Position numbers and translations under genes: made by a program. 64,000 bases of DNA from CAWFXC01 sp963819735. GTDB lineage: Bacteria > Actinomycetota > Acidimicrobiia > IMCC26256 > DASPTH01. A model generated the notes under the pieces. The model ran no database searches. It worked only from the letters and a program-made list of their open reading frames with translations, and had not been told where the DNA came from. This document shows, one piece after another, positions 1 through 7,988 of the stretch. The DNA lies in the NCBI GenBank assembly GCA_963819735.1, contig CAWFXC010000002.1, forward strand, positions 124,001 through 188,000. The letters are read 5' to 3'. Every line of letters starts with the position of its first letter. Within the stretch, counting starts at the first letter, position 1.

Positions 1-255
1 GGCACGAGCGGTGGCCGCCCGCCCGATCACGTGGGCGAGCAGTACGCGGTGCCCGGGGCGTGGACCGACGTGCTCGACGACCTGCGCGCGCACCCGCCCA
101 CGCTGGTGGTGAACATGTCGACCGCCGATCAGCGCCAGGCCGCGCACTACCCGCCGAGCCGATTCCCCCAGTTCGCGCAGTTCCTCCGGCGCGGTGGATG
201 GCACGAGGTGGCGCGGGTCGACGGTGCCCAGATCCTGCGGCCCGGCGGGCGTTAA
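1..255 (+). CDS. C-terminal fragment of a probable membrane glycosyltransferase (5' truncated)
   Basis: The reading frame is open from the first base of the window to a TAA at 253-255, so only the last 84 codons of the gene are present. The fragment is soluble, with the core DVLDDLRAHPPTLVVNMS followed by an Arg/Trp-containing tail. A short extracytoplasmic domain that begins with a 'dl..hPP.lvv' strand is common at the end of GT-C (ArnT/PMT-like, GT39) transferases, so that is my best guess. No membrane segment or catalytic residue lies inside the window, so the assignment is weak. Confidence 0.45.
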   Translation, partial: GTSGGRPPDHVGEQYAVPGAWTDVLDDLRAHPPTLVVNMSTADQRQAAHYPPSRFPQFAQFLRRGGWHEVARVDGAQILRPGGR

Positions 256-266
256 CGTCACCCGTC

Positions 267-776
267 ATGGAGGGGCCGGGCATGCGGGCGGCCGCACGGA
301 GTGGTCGGTCCGGCCGCCGGCCGATCGGGACGCGGCTGGCGGTGGCGTTGGTGGCGGCGGCGATCGTGCTGATCGGGGCGGGGTGCCGGTCGTCGGAGGA
401 GACGAAGATCGGGGCGTGCCCGATCCGGCCCGGTGCACTGTGCTCGGGCAACTACATGAAGGGCGCCAAGCTCGCGAACTCGGAGCTCTTCGACGCCAAC
501 TTCCAACACGCCGATCTCACCGACGTCGACCTCTCGGGCTCCGATCTCGGAGGCGCGAACCTCAGCGGGGCGACGCTCAGGAACGCCCACCTCGCCGACG
601 CGCAACTCGGCTACGCCGACCTCCGCGGTGCCCACCTCACCGGCGCCGATCTCACCGGCGCCAACCTCACTGCCGCTGATCTCGGGGGCGCGACGGTCAC
701 TCCCGCGCAGTTGACGAGCGCGACGCTGTGCCGGACGACGTTGCCCGATGGAACGATCGCTCGTCCCGGTTGCTGA
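267..776 (+). CDS. Pentapeptide-repeat lipoprotein
   Basis: A 169-residue protein with an Arg-rich N terminus, a hydrophobic segment (about residues 20-36) and a lipobox LIGAGC, so it is probably a secreted lipoprotein. From about residue 58 it shows A(N/D)LxX pentapeptide repeats, for example ANFQHADLTDVDLSGSDLGG, that run to about residue 145. These should fold as a right-handed quadrilateral beta-helix. The function of such proteins is usually unknown. It starts 11 bp after the preceding gene; ATG 282 is an alternative start. Its 3' 166 bp overlap the open frame of the convergent PAP2 gene, which looks like an extended tail of that gene. Confidence 0.8.
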   Translation: MEGPGMRAAARSGRSGRRPIGTRLAVALVAAAIVLIGAGCRSSEETKIGACPIRPGALCSGNYMKGAKLANSELFDANFQHADLTDVDLSGSDLGGANLSGATLRNAHLADAQLGYADLRGAHLTGADLTGANLTAADLGGATVTPAQLTSATLCRTTLPDGTIARPGC

Positions 777-1903
777 CCGGTTCCGGTACGAGCGCTTCCG
801 GCGCCATCGGTTCCGGCGCGAGCGGTTCCGGCGCCATCGGTTCGGGCGCGCCGGCGTTTCCGCGACTCGGCGCCGCGACGCGAACGCGGCGCGACTGGTC
901 CGGGTCCGGGTGCGGGGTCGCGATCGGCCCCTGATCCGGGTCGCTGCTTCCGCGCGTCCCAGCGGTCGAGCAGCCTCGAGCCCGCGAAGTACACGACCGC
1001 GGCGTAGAGCCACCCGAACAGGATGTCGATCACGTAGTGCTCGCCGGTGTACACGAGCGTGAGCGCCATCAGGAGCGGATAGATGGCGAGGAGCCACCGC
1101 CACTTCCGCGCCGACTTCCAGAAGAACAGCACCAGCAGCATCGTGTACGCCGCGTGCAGCGACGGCATGGCCGCGACCGGATTGCCGAAGTGCCCCGCGC
1201 CCGAGAACACGTTCGACCCGTTGCCGAACCCGACGTGCAGCCACATCTCGTCGATGATCTTCGATGTGGGCGCGAGCGCCGAGTTCTGGCTGGCGAGCCA
1301 CGGTGGCACCGCCGGGTAGAGCGCGTACGTGATGAACGCGGCGAACGTGAGCCCGATGAACAAGAACGCGAACCTACGGAACCGCGCGTGTGCGTACTTC
1401 CACAACAGCGCCGCAACCACGAACGACGCGAAGAAGTGCGTCATGTAGACGCCGAACGCGGCGTAGTCCCATACGTGGGCGATGCCCGGTGTGTAGAACG
1501 CGTGTTGCAGGGTGACGGTGGGTGCGGTGCCGCCGAAGAGCCACTCGTCGATCCGGAGCTGCGGTGTGGTGTGGGGGACGAACCACTTGCCCGCGGACGC
1601 GCGCAGCGCGTCGTACAGGGTGAGGAGTGCGTAGAACGGCACCCAGTCGACGAGCAGCTGCTTCCAGCTGCGATCGGCGCCGAGGCCCGACGCGGCCAGG
1701 CCCAACCCGAGGATCACGAAGATCTGCGGACGCGACGTGGGAAGACCCGCGACGACGAGGAACGCGAACACGCCCGCGCACCAGAGCACCAACCACCGCC
1801 GACGGCGGAGGACGCCTCTCACCCGTTGGCCGTACGACGCCTCCGCCGGGACCTGATCTTGCAGCCCTGGACCGGCGGGCAGCGAAACGGCGAGCCCACT
1901 CAT
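611..1903 (-). CDS. PAP2-superfamily membrane protein with a low-complexity C-terminal extension
   Basis: A 430-residue protein with about six membrane segments up to residue 310. It carries the PAP2 motifs AAMPSLHAAYT (His250) and YTGEHYVIDILFGW (His289, Asp293), as in the inositol-phosphorylceramide-synthase-like PAP2_3 family, which acts on lipid phosphates at the membrane. The family-like part ends near residue 320. The last 110 residues are Arg/Gly/Ala-rich, are encoded by a 30-bp tandem repeat (779-850) and then run antisense to the pentapeptide gene. This suggests that an older stop codon was lost. The gene lies 12 bp downstream of the GT-C gene and is probably co-transcribed with it. 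Confidence 0.8.
   Translation of the reverse strand: MSGLAVSLPAGPGLQDQVPAEASYGQRVRGVLRRRRWLVLWCAGVFAFLVVAGLPTSRPQIFVILGLGLAASGLGADRSWKQLLVDWVPFYALLTLYDALRASAGKWFVPHTTPQLRIDEWLFGGTAPTVTLQHAFYTPGIAHVWDYAAFGVYMTHFFASFVVAALLWKYAHARFRRFAFLFIGLTFAAFITYALYPAVPPWLASQNSALAPTSKIIDEMWLHVGFGNGSNVFSGAGHFGNPVAAMPSLHAAYTMLLVLFFWKSARKWRWLLAIYPLLMALTLVYTGEHYVIDILFGWLYAAVVYFAGSRLLDRWDARKQRPGSGADRDPAPGPGPVAPRSRRGAESRKRRRARTDGAGTARAGTDGAGSARTGTGQQPGRAIVPSGNVVRHSVALVNCAGVTVAPPRSAAVRLAPVRSAPVRWAPRRSA
779..850. repeat. 30-bp tandem repeat (two full copies plus a partial) in the PAP2 3' end
   Basis: Copies at 779-808 and 809-838 differ at only two positions, and a third partial copy begins at 839. Each unit is itself two similar 15-bp halves starting ggttccggcgc. 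The length is a multiple of three, so the frame of the PAP2 tail is kept. Confidence 0.85.
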
Positions 1904-1915
1904 CGGTACCTGAGC

Positions 1916-3394
1916 CTAACGGCTGGTCCCCGGGCCAGGGCGTTGGGAGGGGCTCGGGACGGCACCGGGGACGGCACCGGGGACCGCGCCGGGGATCGAG
2001 CGGAGACGGGCGCGCAGGCCGACCACCACGAAGGCGACGAACAGGGCGAGCGGAGCCACATAGCTGAGCAGCGCCCGGGCGACGACCTCGACGGCACTCC
2101 CGCCCCACTGCGTGGGCAGCTTCAACGCCGCCAACATCACCGCGGCCTGGATCCAGACGACCCAGGCCAGCGGAGAGGGTGCCGCGTCGGTGAACACGGG
2201 GAGTGACCAGCTCGAATACCACGGCTGCGCGTACCCGGCCGCCATCGGATACGAAGCGGTGGCCGCACCGACCGCGGGTCGCGGCGAACCCTCCCGGCCG
2301 GCGCGGAACCCGAGCACCAGCGCGACGACGGCAACCGTCACCACCGATACCCAGAAGATCGCGTCGAGCGTGCCGTTGTACGCGAGCGGGTGCAGCACGT
2401 CGCGCCACGCGTTGTGACCGAGGATCAGGTCGGTCACTCCGTTCCACAACGACGCGGGCGTCACGGTGTGGTCGGAGTTCGCGAGCACGTGCGCGGCGTC
2501 ACCGACGAACGGCAGGTATCCGATCACGAGCGCGACCGCGCCGCCGGCGGTGGCCGTCGCCACGACGCCCCAACGCCGTTGTCGGTAGGCCCACAGCACG
2601 ACGCCGACGAGCGCGAGCAGCGCGGTGATCTTGATCAACGCAACCAGCCCGAGCACGAATCCGGCCGCGCCACCCCACCGGCGCGCGGCCAGCAACGCTC
2701 CGGCCAGGACGCCCAACCCGATGACGACGTCGTTGTGGCCGCCGTTGATCGCGACCGCACCGAACATCGGATGCAGCCCCAACCACACGAGTGCGGCGGT
2801 GCTGCGGGTGCGGCGCCAGATCAGCACGAGCACCGCCACCGCCGCGGCCGCCGCGGTGAGCTGGAAGAAGAGGCGGGTGCCGAGCGGTGACGACCCCACC
2901 AGCAGGCTGCCGACGGCCTCGTACCCCACCCAGACCGGCCCGAACACCGACGAGCGGTGCTGCCAGATCGGGCTCACCCGCTCGAACAGCGGATCGGAGC
3001 GGAAGTCGCTCGGGACCGCGACGTACGGGTTGGCGTCGTGCACCGTCACCATGCGGCCGTACATCCCGTACGACCACAGGTCGTTCGACGTCGTCGGCGG
3101 CTTCACCACCGCGACCGCGAACACGAGCGCGATCGCGACCATCACCGGCTTCACGCCCAGGCGCGGCGTTCGCCGCTCCCATACCGCGAGCACTCCGCAC
3201 GCGAGCGTCGCCCCCACCACCAACCCGATCGCCAGCGGCGAGTGTCGCGGGGCGACGGCTACGAGCAGCACACTGCAGAGCACGGCCGCGCCCAACGCGG
3301 CGTAGTGGACGAGCGGCCGTCCCTCGATCGTGTCGACCGTTCGCACCCGCATCAAGCGGGCGAACGATACCGCCGCTCGCCGATCGACGCGCAC
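1916..3394 (-). CDS. GT-C polyprenol-phosphomannose-type mannosyltransferase (MptA/MptB-like)
   Basis: A 492-residue polytopic membrane protein with about 11-12 hydrophobic segments. The first large loop holds NDLWSYGMYGRM followed by DANPYV, which matches the pattern 'D(x)YSY...GR....NPY' of actinobacterial GT-C alpha-1,6-mannosyltransferases that use polyprenol-phosphate sugars at the outer face of the membrane. The exact acceptor cannot be told. The C-terminal cytoplasmic tail has a GAVP repeat (three copies) encoded by 12-bp repeats. It starts with GTG 18 bp after the alcohol dehydrogenase stop, with ATG 3352 as an alternative start. The neighbouring PAP2 enzyme suggests a shared role in lipid-linked glycan or glycolipid assembly, which is inference. 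Confidence 0.7.
   Translation of the reverse strand: MRVDRRAAVSFARLMRVRTVDTIEGRPLVHYAALGAAVLCSVLLVAVAPRHSPLAIGLVVGATLACGVLAVWERRTPRLGVKPVMVAIALVFAVAVVKPPTTSNDLWSYGMYGRMVTVHDANPYVAVPSDFRSDPLFERVSPIWQHRSSVFGPVWVGYEAVGSLLVGSSPLGTRLFFQLTAAAAAVAVLVLIWRRTRSTAALVWLGLHPMFGAVAINGGHNDVVIGLGVLAGALLAARRWGGAAGFVLGLVALIKITALLALVGVVLWAYRQRRWGVVATATAGGAVALVIGYLPFVGDAAHVLANSDHTVTPASLWNGVTDLILGHNAWRDVLHPLAYNGTLDAIFWVSVVTVAVVALVLGFRAGREGSPRPAVGAATASYPMAAGYAQPWYSSWSLPVFTDAAPSPLAWVVWIQAAVMLAALKLPTQWGGSAVEVVARALLSYVAPLALFVAFVVVGLRARLRSIPGAVPGAVPGAVPSPSQRPGPGTSR
1955..1996. repeat. 12-bp tandem repeat in the GT-C C-terminal tail
   Basis: About three to four imperfect copies of ccggggacggca encode the repeated tetrapeptide GAVP near the end of the mannosyltransferase-like protein. 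Confidence 0.7.
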
Positions 3395-3412
3395 GCGGCG
3401 CGTCGACCGCGA

Positions 3413-4477
3413 TCAGCCGGTGGACGCGCTCGCGGGTACCGGGGTGATGACGACCTTGAGCGCGCCGGTGTCGGCCGCGCGCGCGAACGTGTCGTACGCG
3501 TCCACGAGATCGTCCATCGCGAAGTGGTGGGTCGCGAACCGGCCGACGTCGAGCTGGTGGCCGTTCGTCAATCGCAGGAGCGTCGGTGTGGAGTACGTGT
3601 CGACGAGACCGGTGGTGATGGTCACGTCCTGGTCCCACAGGTGCTCGAGGTGCAGCGTGACCGGCTGCCCGTGCACGCCGATGTTGGCGATGTGCCCACC
3701 CGGACGCACCAGTGTGGTGGCGAGCTCGAAGGTGGCCGGCACGCCGACGGCCTCGATGGCGACGTCGGCGCCGAACCCGCCGGTGAGCTCGTGGATCGCG
3801 GCGAGCGGGTCCTGCCGACCGTTGTTGACCACGACGTCGGCCCCGAACAGCTTGGCGGCTTCGAGCCGGCGATCGGCGAGATCGACGGCGACGATGTGGC
3901 TGGGGCTGAACAGTCGCGCGCCCATGATCGCCGAGAGCCCGACGGGCCCGGCACCGACGACCACGACGACATCGCCCGGTTGCACGCGGCCGTTGACGAC
4001 GCCGACCTCGTAGCCCGTCGGCAGGATGTCGGCCAGCATGAGGATGTCTTCGTCGGCCGCGCCGGGCGGGATCGGGTACGTCGACGTGTCGGCGAACGGC
4101 ACGCGCACGTACTCGGCCTGCGTGCCGTCGATGAGATGACCGAGGATCCAGCCGCCCCCGCCGACGCACTGGCCGTAGCGGGCTTCCCGGCAGTACCGGC
4201 ACGTGCCGCACGCGGTGATGCACGACACGAGGACCCGATCGCCGGGCCGCACCTGCTTCACCGAGGTCCCGACCGATTCGACGGTGCCCACGGCTTCGTG
4301 GCCCAGGATCCGTCCGTCGGTCACCTCGGGGAGGTCACCGGCCAGGATGTGCAGGTCGGAACCGCAGATGGTGGTGGCGTCGACCCGCACGATGGCATCG
4401 CTGCTGTCGACGAGCGTCGGTTTCGGAACCTCTTCCCACGCCTTTTGGCCGGGACCGTGGTACACGAGTGCACGCAT
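3413..4477 (-). CDS. Zinc-dependent alcohol dehydrogenase (MDR superfamily)
   Basis: A 354-residue medium-chain dehydrogenase/reductase. Catalytic zinc ligands are visible as Cys38 (TTICGSDLH) and the GHE motif with His60-Glu61. The structural zinc site is Cys90, Cys93, Cys96 and Cys104 (CGTCRYCREARYGQC). The Rossmann glycine motif VVVVGAGPVGLSA lies near residue 170. It oxidises an alcohol with NAD(P)+; the substrate is unknown. It starts at ATG 4477 and sits 28 bp downstream of the two-TM protein, with the GT-C gene 18 bp further on. It may be part of the same leftward transcript. Confidence 0.88.
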   Translation of the reverse strand: MRALVYHGPGQKAWEEVPKPTLVDSSDAIVRVDATTICGSDLHILAGDLPEVTDGRILGHEAVGTVESVGTSVKQVRPGDRVLVSCITACGTCRYCREARYGQCVGGGGWILGHLIDGTQAEYVRVPFADTSTYPIPPGAADEDILMLADILPTGYEVGVVNGRVQPGDVVVVVGAGPVGLSAIMGARLFSPSHIVAVDLADRRLEAAKLFGADVVVNNGRQDPLAAIHELTGGFGADVAIEAVGVPATFELATTLVRPGGHIANIGVHGQPVTLHLEHLWDQDVTITTGLVDTYSTPTLLRLTNGHQLDVGRFATHHFAMDDLVDAYDTFARAADTGALKVVITPVPASASTG

Positions 4478-4505
4478 GACTGCTCCTCTGTTCCGTTGGA
4501 AGCGC

Positions 4506-5141
4506 TTACGCCCGGGCGACGTGGTGGGCGGCGATGCGGGGATCGGCGAGGAAGTCGCCGATGGTGACGAGCAGCATGATCACGAAGCCGAGCATTGCCG
4601 CGATGCCGGCGTAGAGCGCGATGGTGCTGACCACCGACCAGCCCCACGCGTAGAGCAGCAGACCGCGGAGGGTTTCGCCCTTGAACAGGGTGGCGACCTG
4701 GCCGGCCAGCTTCACGTTGGTGGGATCAGCCTGCGCAGCGGCGCTGACCTGTGAGTAGGTCTTGCCACCCGCGACCGCGGCGAGGTGCACGTTGATGAAC
4801 TGGTTGGCGTAGGCCTTGGCCTTGGCGCCGTTGTCGACCGACTGACCGGCATACTGCTGCAAGCCGGGGAATTCGGCCGGGCTCAACGCCGCGCTGCCCT
4901 TGGCAGGGAACGTGATGGCCTGGGCGGAGAGTTGGCTGTGGACCATGTCGAGGCCGAAGTGGGCCCCGAACAGGAGCAGGCCGCCACCGACGCCGAGGAC
5001 GCAGACGAGGATGATCTCCACCACCCGACGGGTCCACACGAACCCGAGCAGGGTGCGGCGGGGCCCGGTGCCGCCGTCGGGCGGGGTAGGAGCGGGATCG
5101 GCGGTGGACGGGGCGGGGCCGGGGGGCGCGAGCGTCGACAT
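4506..5141 (-). CDS. Conserved membrane protein with two or more TM segments
   Basis: A 211-residue protein of unknown function. After a Pro/Ala-rich cytoplasmic N terminus there is a TM helix at about residues 38-60 (VVEIILVCVLGVGGGLLLFG). An extracytoplasmic domain of about 100 residues follows, then two closely spaced helices near the C terminus (VVSTIALYAGIAAMLGFVIMLLV). The topology resembles proteins annotated only as hypothetical membrane proteins in Actinobacteria. The 231 bp upstream presumably hold its promoter. Confidence 0.65.
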   Translation of the reverse strand: MSTLAPPGPAPSTADPAPTPPDGGTGPRRTLLGFVWTRRVVEIILVCVLGVGGGLLLFGAHFGLDMVHSQLSAQAITFPAKGSAALSPAEFPGLQQYAGQSVDNGAKAKAYANQFINVHLAAVAGGKTYSQVSAAAQADPTNVKLAGQVATLFKGETLRGLLLYAWGWSVVSTIALYAGIAAMLGFVIMLLVTIGDFLADPRIAAHHVARA

Positions 5142-5372
5142 GAGTTCCTCCGTGCATCAGGTGCGTCAGGAGGCGTCGAGCCCGAACGGGCGACGACCGT
5201 GTTGGTCATCCGGCCCGAACCAGGCGTCTCGTGAGTGGGCGGGCACCACGTCGGCACCCACACATCGGACTACCCGGAGGCCGATCTCCGGCAAACCTCT
5301 TCGTGAACCGTTCTTCTGGTGTTCACCTGGAAGTCAGAATGCCCGGGACCTCGTCCCGGCTCGCTGGGTGGT
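5142..5372. other. Intergenic region, 231 bp, with a possible operator
   Basis: No gene is evident. It must contain the promoter of the leftward membrane-protein gene. An inverted repeat gtgaac-12 bp-gttcac lies at 5303-5326, close to the small HTH gene, and could be an operator, but such a short repeat can occur by chance. Confidence 0.35.
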
Positions 5373-5627
5373 CTAGAGCTCTTCGGGCAACGAGTCGGAG
5401 ATCTCGGTCGGGAGCAGTTCACCGGCCTCGAGGCCGCACGCGCCGGCGAGGGCGCGGAGGTCGCTGTTGCAGGGCAGGTTCTTGCCGTGCTCGTACCCGG
5501 CGAGCTCGCGGCCGGTCATGCCGGCCGATCGCGCCACTCGCTCACGCGACAGCCCGCTCGCTCGGCGCGCGGCCTTGATGCACTCACCGACGCGATGCGC
5601 CAGAACGGCCTTGCTGGTTTTTTCCAC
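5373..5627 (-). CDS. Small XRE-type helix-turn-helix protein
   Basis: An 84-residue protein that is almost entirely one HTH_3/XRE domain: GECIKAARRASGLSRERVAR, then MTGRELAGYEHGKNLP as the recognition region, then a fourth helix with LRALAGACGLEAGELL. It probably binds DNA as a dimer. It stands alone, without a toxin partner or phage genes nearby. Its target may be the flanking promoters; this is inference from position only. Confidence 0.72.
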   Translation of the reverse strand: MEKTSKAVLAHRVGECIKAARRASGLSRERVARSAGMTGRELAGYEHGKNLPCNSDLRALAGACGLEAGELLPTEISDSLPEEL

Positions 5628-5695
5628 AACACCACCCTACGGGGCACGACCTGAACAGCACGCCCACCCGGTGTGCGGTGCGACGGATCCGGTGA

Positions 5696-5932
5696 TCAGA
5701 CCCCGCTCGCCGCGCTCGACGAGTTGGTCGACCCACCCATGTTCGGGCAGTTCGCCGAGTTGTATCCGCCACCCCCACCACCACCACCGCCGTGCGGGCC
5801 GGGCGCCGTCGACGGGCTCGGTGCGGAGGGAGTGGAGGTGCTCGACTGCGCGTAGGCGTAGCCCGCGCCCCCGAGACCGAGGAGTCCGATCACGGCTCCT
5901 GCCGCGAACACACGACCGATACTGAACCTCAT
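5696..5932 (-). CDS. Small secreted Gly-rich protein
   Basis: A 78-residue protein starting at ATG 5932. It has an N-terminal signal or anchor helix (VFAAGAVIGLLGLGGAGYAYA), a Ser/Thr/Pro linker and a run of nine glycines, ending with a short YNSANCPNMGG segment that has a single Cys. No known domain is recognised. It is divergent from another small secreted protein (6193-6546), with 260 bp between them. Confidence 0.5.
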   Translation of the reverse strand: MRFSIGRVFAAGAVIGLLGLGGAGYAYAQSSTSTPSAPSPSTAPGPHGGGGGGGGGYNSANCPNMGGSTNSSSAASGV

Positions 5933-6192
5933 CCGGCAGACCTCCGGGTCGGCAACTCGGGCACAGTGCCCAGCCACTATGCACCCATCGGGCTGAGAGC
6001 GTCCTGAGCCGACCGGCTCACGCACCGGGTCGATGCTGGGGAGCGCCGGCTGAAGTGGGCGGGCCACCGTGCCGAAGTACCTCACATTCTCCTGACACTG
6101 GGCTGACGGGTTGACCACAGCGGGCGCCGACACTGACACGGAGCGTCAACCACGGACGCTGGTCGAACCCACGAGACAAGAGGGGTAGTCGC
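5933..6192. promoter_or_regulatory. Divergent promoter region between two small secreted-protein genes
   Basis: These 260 bp separate two divergent starts and so must carry two promoters. A ribosome site agagggg lies 8 bp before ATG 6193. An inverted repeat agcgtc-7 bp-gacgct sits at 6142-6160, about 35 bp upstream of the rightward start. It is a candidate operator, with low confidence. I could not assign -10/-35 boxes reliably in this GC-rich DNA. Confidence 0.4.
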
Positions 6193-6546
6193 ATGAAGGT
6201 CCGTCATCTCGTTGCCGCGTGCACCATCGGCATCGTGTCGCTGGTCGGCACCGCGGGCATCGCCGCGGCGCAGACGACGCCCGCGACGCCGTCGACCCCG
6301 GCGGTGGCCGGCGCGCGGAAGCAGGCGCTCTGTGCCCGGGCCACTGCTCGCCTGCCGCAGATCCAGACCCGCATCACCAACATCGAACAACACGTCACCA
6401 ACCTGCAGGCGCAACTCACCGCCGCGCAGACCAAGCACCACGAGAAGGTCGCGGCCGCGATCCAGCGGCGGATCGACGCGTGGCAGAAGCGCCACGACCA
6501 CTTCGTCAGTCTGACCAACCAGATCACGACGCGCTGCGGCACCTGA
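6193..6546 (+). CDS. Small secreted coiled-coil protein
   Basis: A 117-residue protein with a clear Sec signal peptide (MKVRHLVAACTIGIVSLVGT...AAAQT). A mature helical part follows (about residues 44-110) with heptad-like spacing, IQTRITNIEQHVTNLQAQL. Two Cys residues, near residue 47 and at the third-last position, could form a disulfide. No enzyme motif is present. The ribosome site agagggg supports ATG 6193. Function unknown. Confidence 0.6.
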   Translation: MKVRHLVAACTIGIVSLVGTAGIAAAQTTPATPSTPAVAGARKQALCARATARLPQIQTRITNIEQHVTNLQAQLTAAQTKHHEKVAAAIQRRIDAWQKRHDHFVSLTNQITTRCGT

Positions 6547-6599
6547 TCCACGTGGCTCGCGGGCTCGACCGCGCCGGTCGGTCGGGGCGAGCGCGACGG

Positions 6600-7175
6600 T
6601 CAGCCGCCGTGCTCGCTCCGACCTTCGCCGCGGGGCTCGCGGACATTGGCGTCGATCTTCGCCTGCGTCGGCGCCCAGACCGCCTTCGCGCCGGAATGAC
6701 CGATCCGGAAGATCCAGTACGTCGCGACGCCCGAGAAGATGATGCTGAGCACCGCGAGCGCGATCCCGGCGATCCGCAGACCGTTGGTCGCGGTGTCGGA
6801 CGCGGGGTCGGACGCGGGGTCGGACGCGGTGTCGGTCACTCGCCGGCGCGCCAGGTGCGCGACCACCATCACGCCGAGCAGCGCGAGGAACATCAGCAGC
6901 ACCCACGGCCGGATGTTCTCGCCCATGTGCGTGTGCGCGCGGAGCAGCGCGGTCTCGCGGACGTACTCGCGCAGGCTCTGGCCCGAGCTGATGACGAGTT
7001 GGGTCGAGAGGCCGGCCACGAACACGATGGCCACCACGAACCAGCCGATCCGGTCGCGGAGTCGCGGCCAGAGCATCAGCACCGCGCCGATCGCCGCGAG
7101 CGGGATCAACACCACCGGGATGTGGGCGAACAGCGGGTGCGCGGGCAGACCCAGGATCGACTTCATCGGCAGCAT
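6600..7175 (-). CDS. DUF2231 family membrane protein
   Basis: A 191-residue protein with four hydrophobic helices. The N terminus LPAHPLFAHIPVVLIPLAAIGA carries the 'HPl..H.p..l' signature of DUF2231, a family of unknown function often predicted as a heme-related or DoxX-like membrane protein. The loop before the third helix contains a three-copy SDPA-type repeat encoded by a 12-bp DNA repeat (6796-6831). ATG 7175 is used; ATG 7166 is an alternative. Confidence 0.72.
   Translation of the reverse strand: MLPMKSILGLPAHPLFAHIPVVLIPLAAIGAVLMLWPRLRDRIGWFVVAIVFVAGLSTQLVISSGQSLREYVRETALLRAHTHMGENIRPWVLLMFLALLGVMVVAHLARRRVTDTASDPASDPASDTATNGLRIAGIALAVLSIIFSGVATYWIFRIGHSGAKAVWAPTQAKIDANVREPRGEGRSEHGG
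6796..6831. repeat. 12-bp tandem repeat, three copies, in the DUF2231 gene
   Basis: The unit tcggacgcgggg occurs at 6796-6807 and 6808-6819, with a near-perfect third copy at 6820-6831. It keeps the reading frame and encodes the Ser-Asp-Pro-Ala loop. Confidence 0.85.
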
Positions 7176-7272
7176 CTCCGTGTCGGCGGGACCGGGCGGG
7201 CCGCAAGCTAACGACCCCTCGGGCGCGCCGACACGGTTTGTGCAAGTTCTTAGGAACGTCTTACCCGACCCT

Positions 7273-7310
7273 TAAAGAACCCTCATCGAAGGCTCCGCGC
7301 GGCCTTCGAT
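7273..7310 (-). terminator. Rho-independent-type terminator for the leftward gene at 7329-7805
   Basis: Perfect 9-bp arms atcgaaggc (7285-7293) and gccttcgat (7302-7310) surround an 8-nt loop. Read leftward, the hairpin is followed by a T-rich stretch (ttcttta), as expected for an intrinsic terminator, and it lies 18 bp past the stop of the hypothetical gene. Confidence 0.7.
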
Positions 7311-7328
7311 GGAGGTTCCCGCCGGGCT

Positions 7329-7805
7329 TCAGCGGGTTGGCTGCACCCGTTCGCCGAGCACCGCTTCGCGCCGTTCGACGTCGATGAGCGCGAAGATCCC
7401 GTCGCGGCTGAGGACGGCGACGAGCGTGCGCGCGTCGCGGGCCCAGTCGCGCAGGAGCCGGCGCGTTCGCCGGTCGCGCGCGCCGCGCACGATGCGGATC
7501 TGGCCGTCGGTGCTCTCACCGTCGGCGCGGATCGGGGCGTCGGCCGCGATGGGCACGTGATCGGAGTCGGTCCACGACCCGCGCCCGCCGTGGAATCCGA
7601 CGAGGAGGTCGTCGCGCCACCGCACGACCTCGCGGAGGCGGACACCCTCGAGCAGCGCGGCCGGGTTGTCGAGCAGGTGGAGATCAGGACCCACCGGCAA
7701 CTCCGTCGTGAGCCACGCCAACCGCAGGACCGTGCGGCCGAGGGTGCACCAGACGACCACGCCGACGACGGCGACGATCACCGCGAAGTAGAGGACGTTC
7801 GTCAT
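7329..7805 (-). CDS. Hypothetical protein with one N-terminal TM helix
   Basis: A 158-residue protein starting at ATG 7805. An N-terminal helix (VLYFAVIVAVVGVVVWCTLG) anchors a domain of about 130 residues facing the cytoplasm or the outside. The domain ends with LVAVLSRDGIFALIDVERREAVLGE and is rich in Arg and Asp, with no motif I recognise. It is divergent from the aldo/keto reductase gene. Function unknown. Confidence 0.5.
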   Translation of the reverse strand: MTNVLYFAVIVAVVGVVVWCTLGRTVLRLAWLTTELPVGPDLHLLDNPAALLEGVRLREVVRWRDDLLVGFHGGRGSWTDSDHVPIAADAPIRADGESTDGQIRIVRGARDRRTRRLLRDWARDARTLVAVLSRDGIFALIDVERREAVLGERVQPTR

Positions 7806-7988
7806 CGTCGACCGTGCGGTCGAGCCCGCCGTCGACCGCGCTTCTGCTTCGCTATCCCTCCCGCCATGCTCGAAGGCTAAGCCTCGCGTCGACGTTTGCC
7901 GCACGGGTGCAACCGCGAATTCACCCGGAAGACACACGATGATCGCGTCCCCGGCGACACCGGGGCGTCGCGTCATAGTCTCGAGGCC

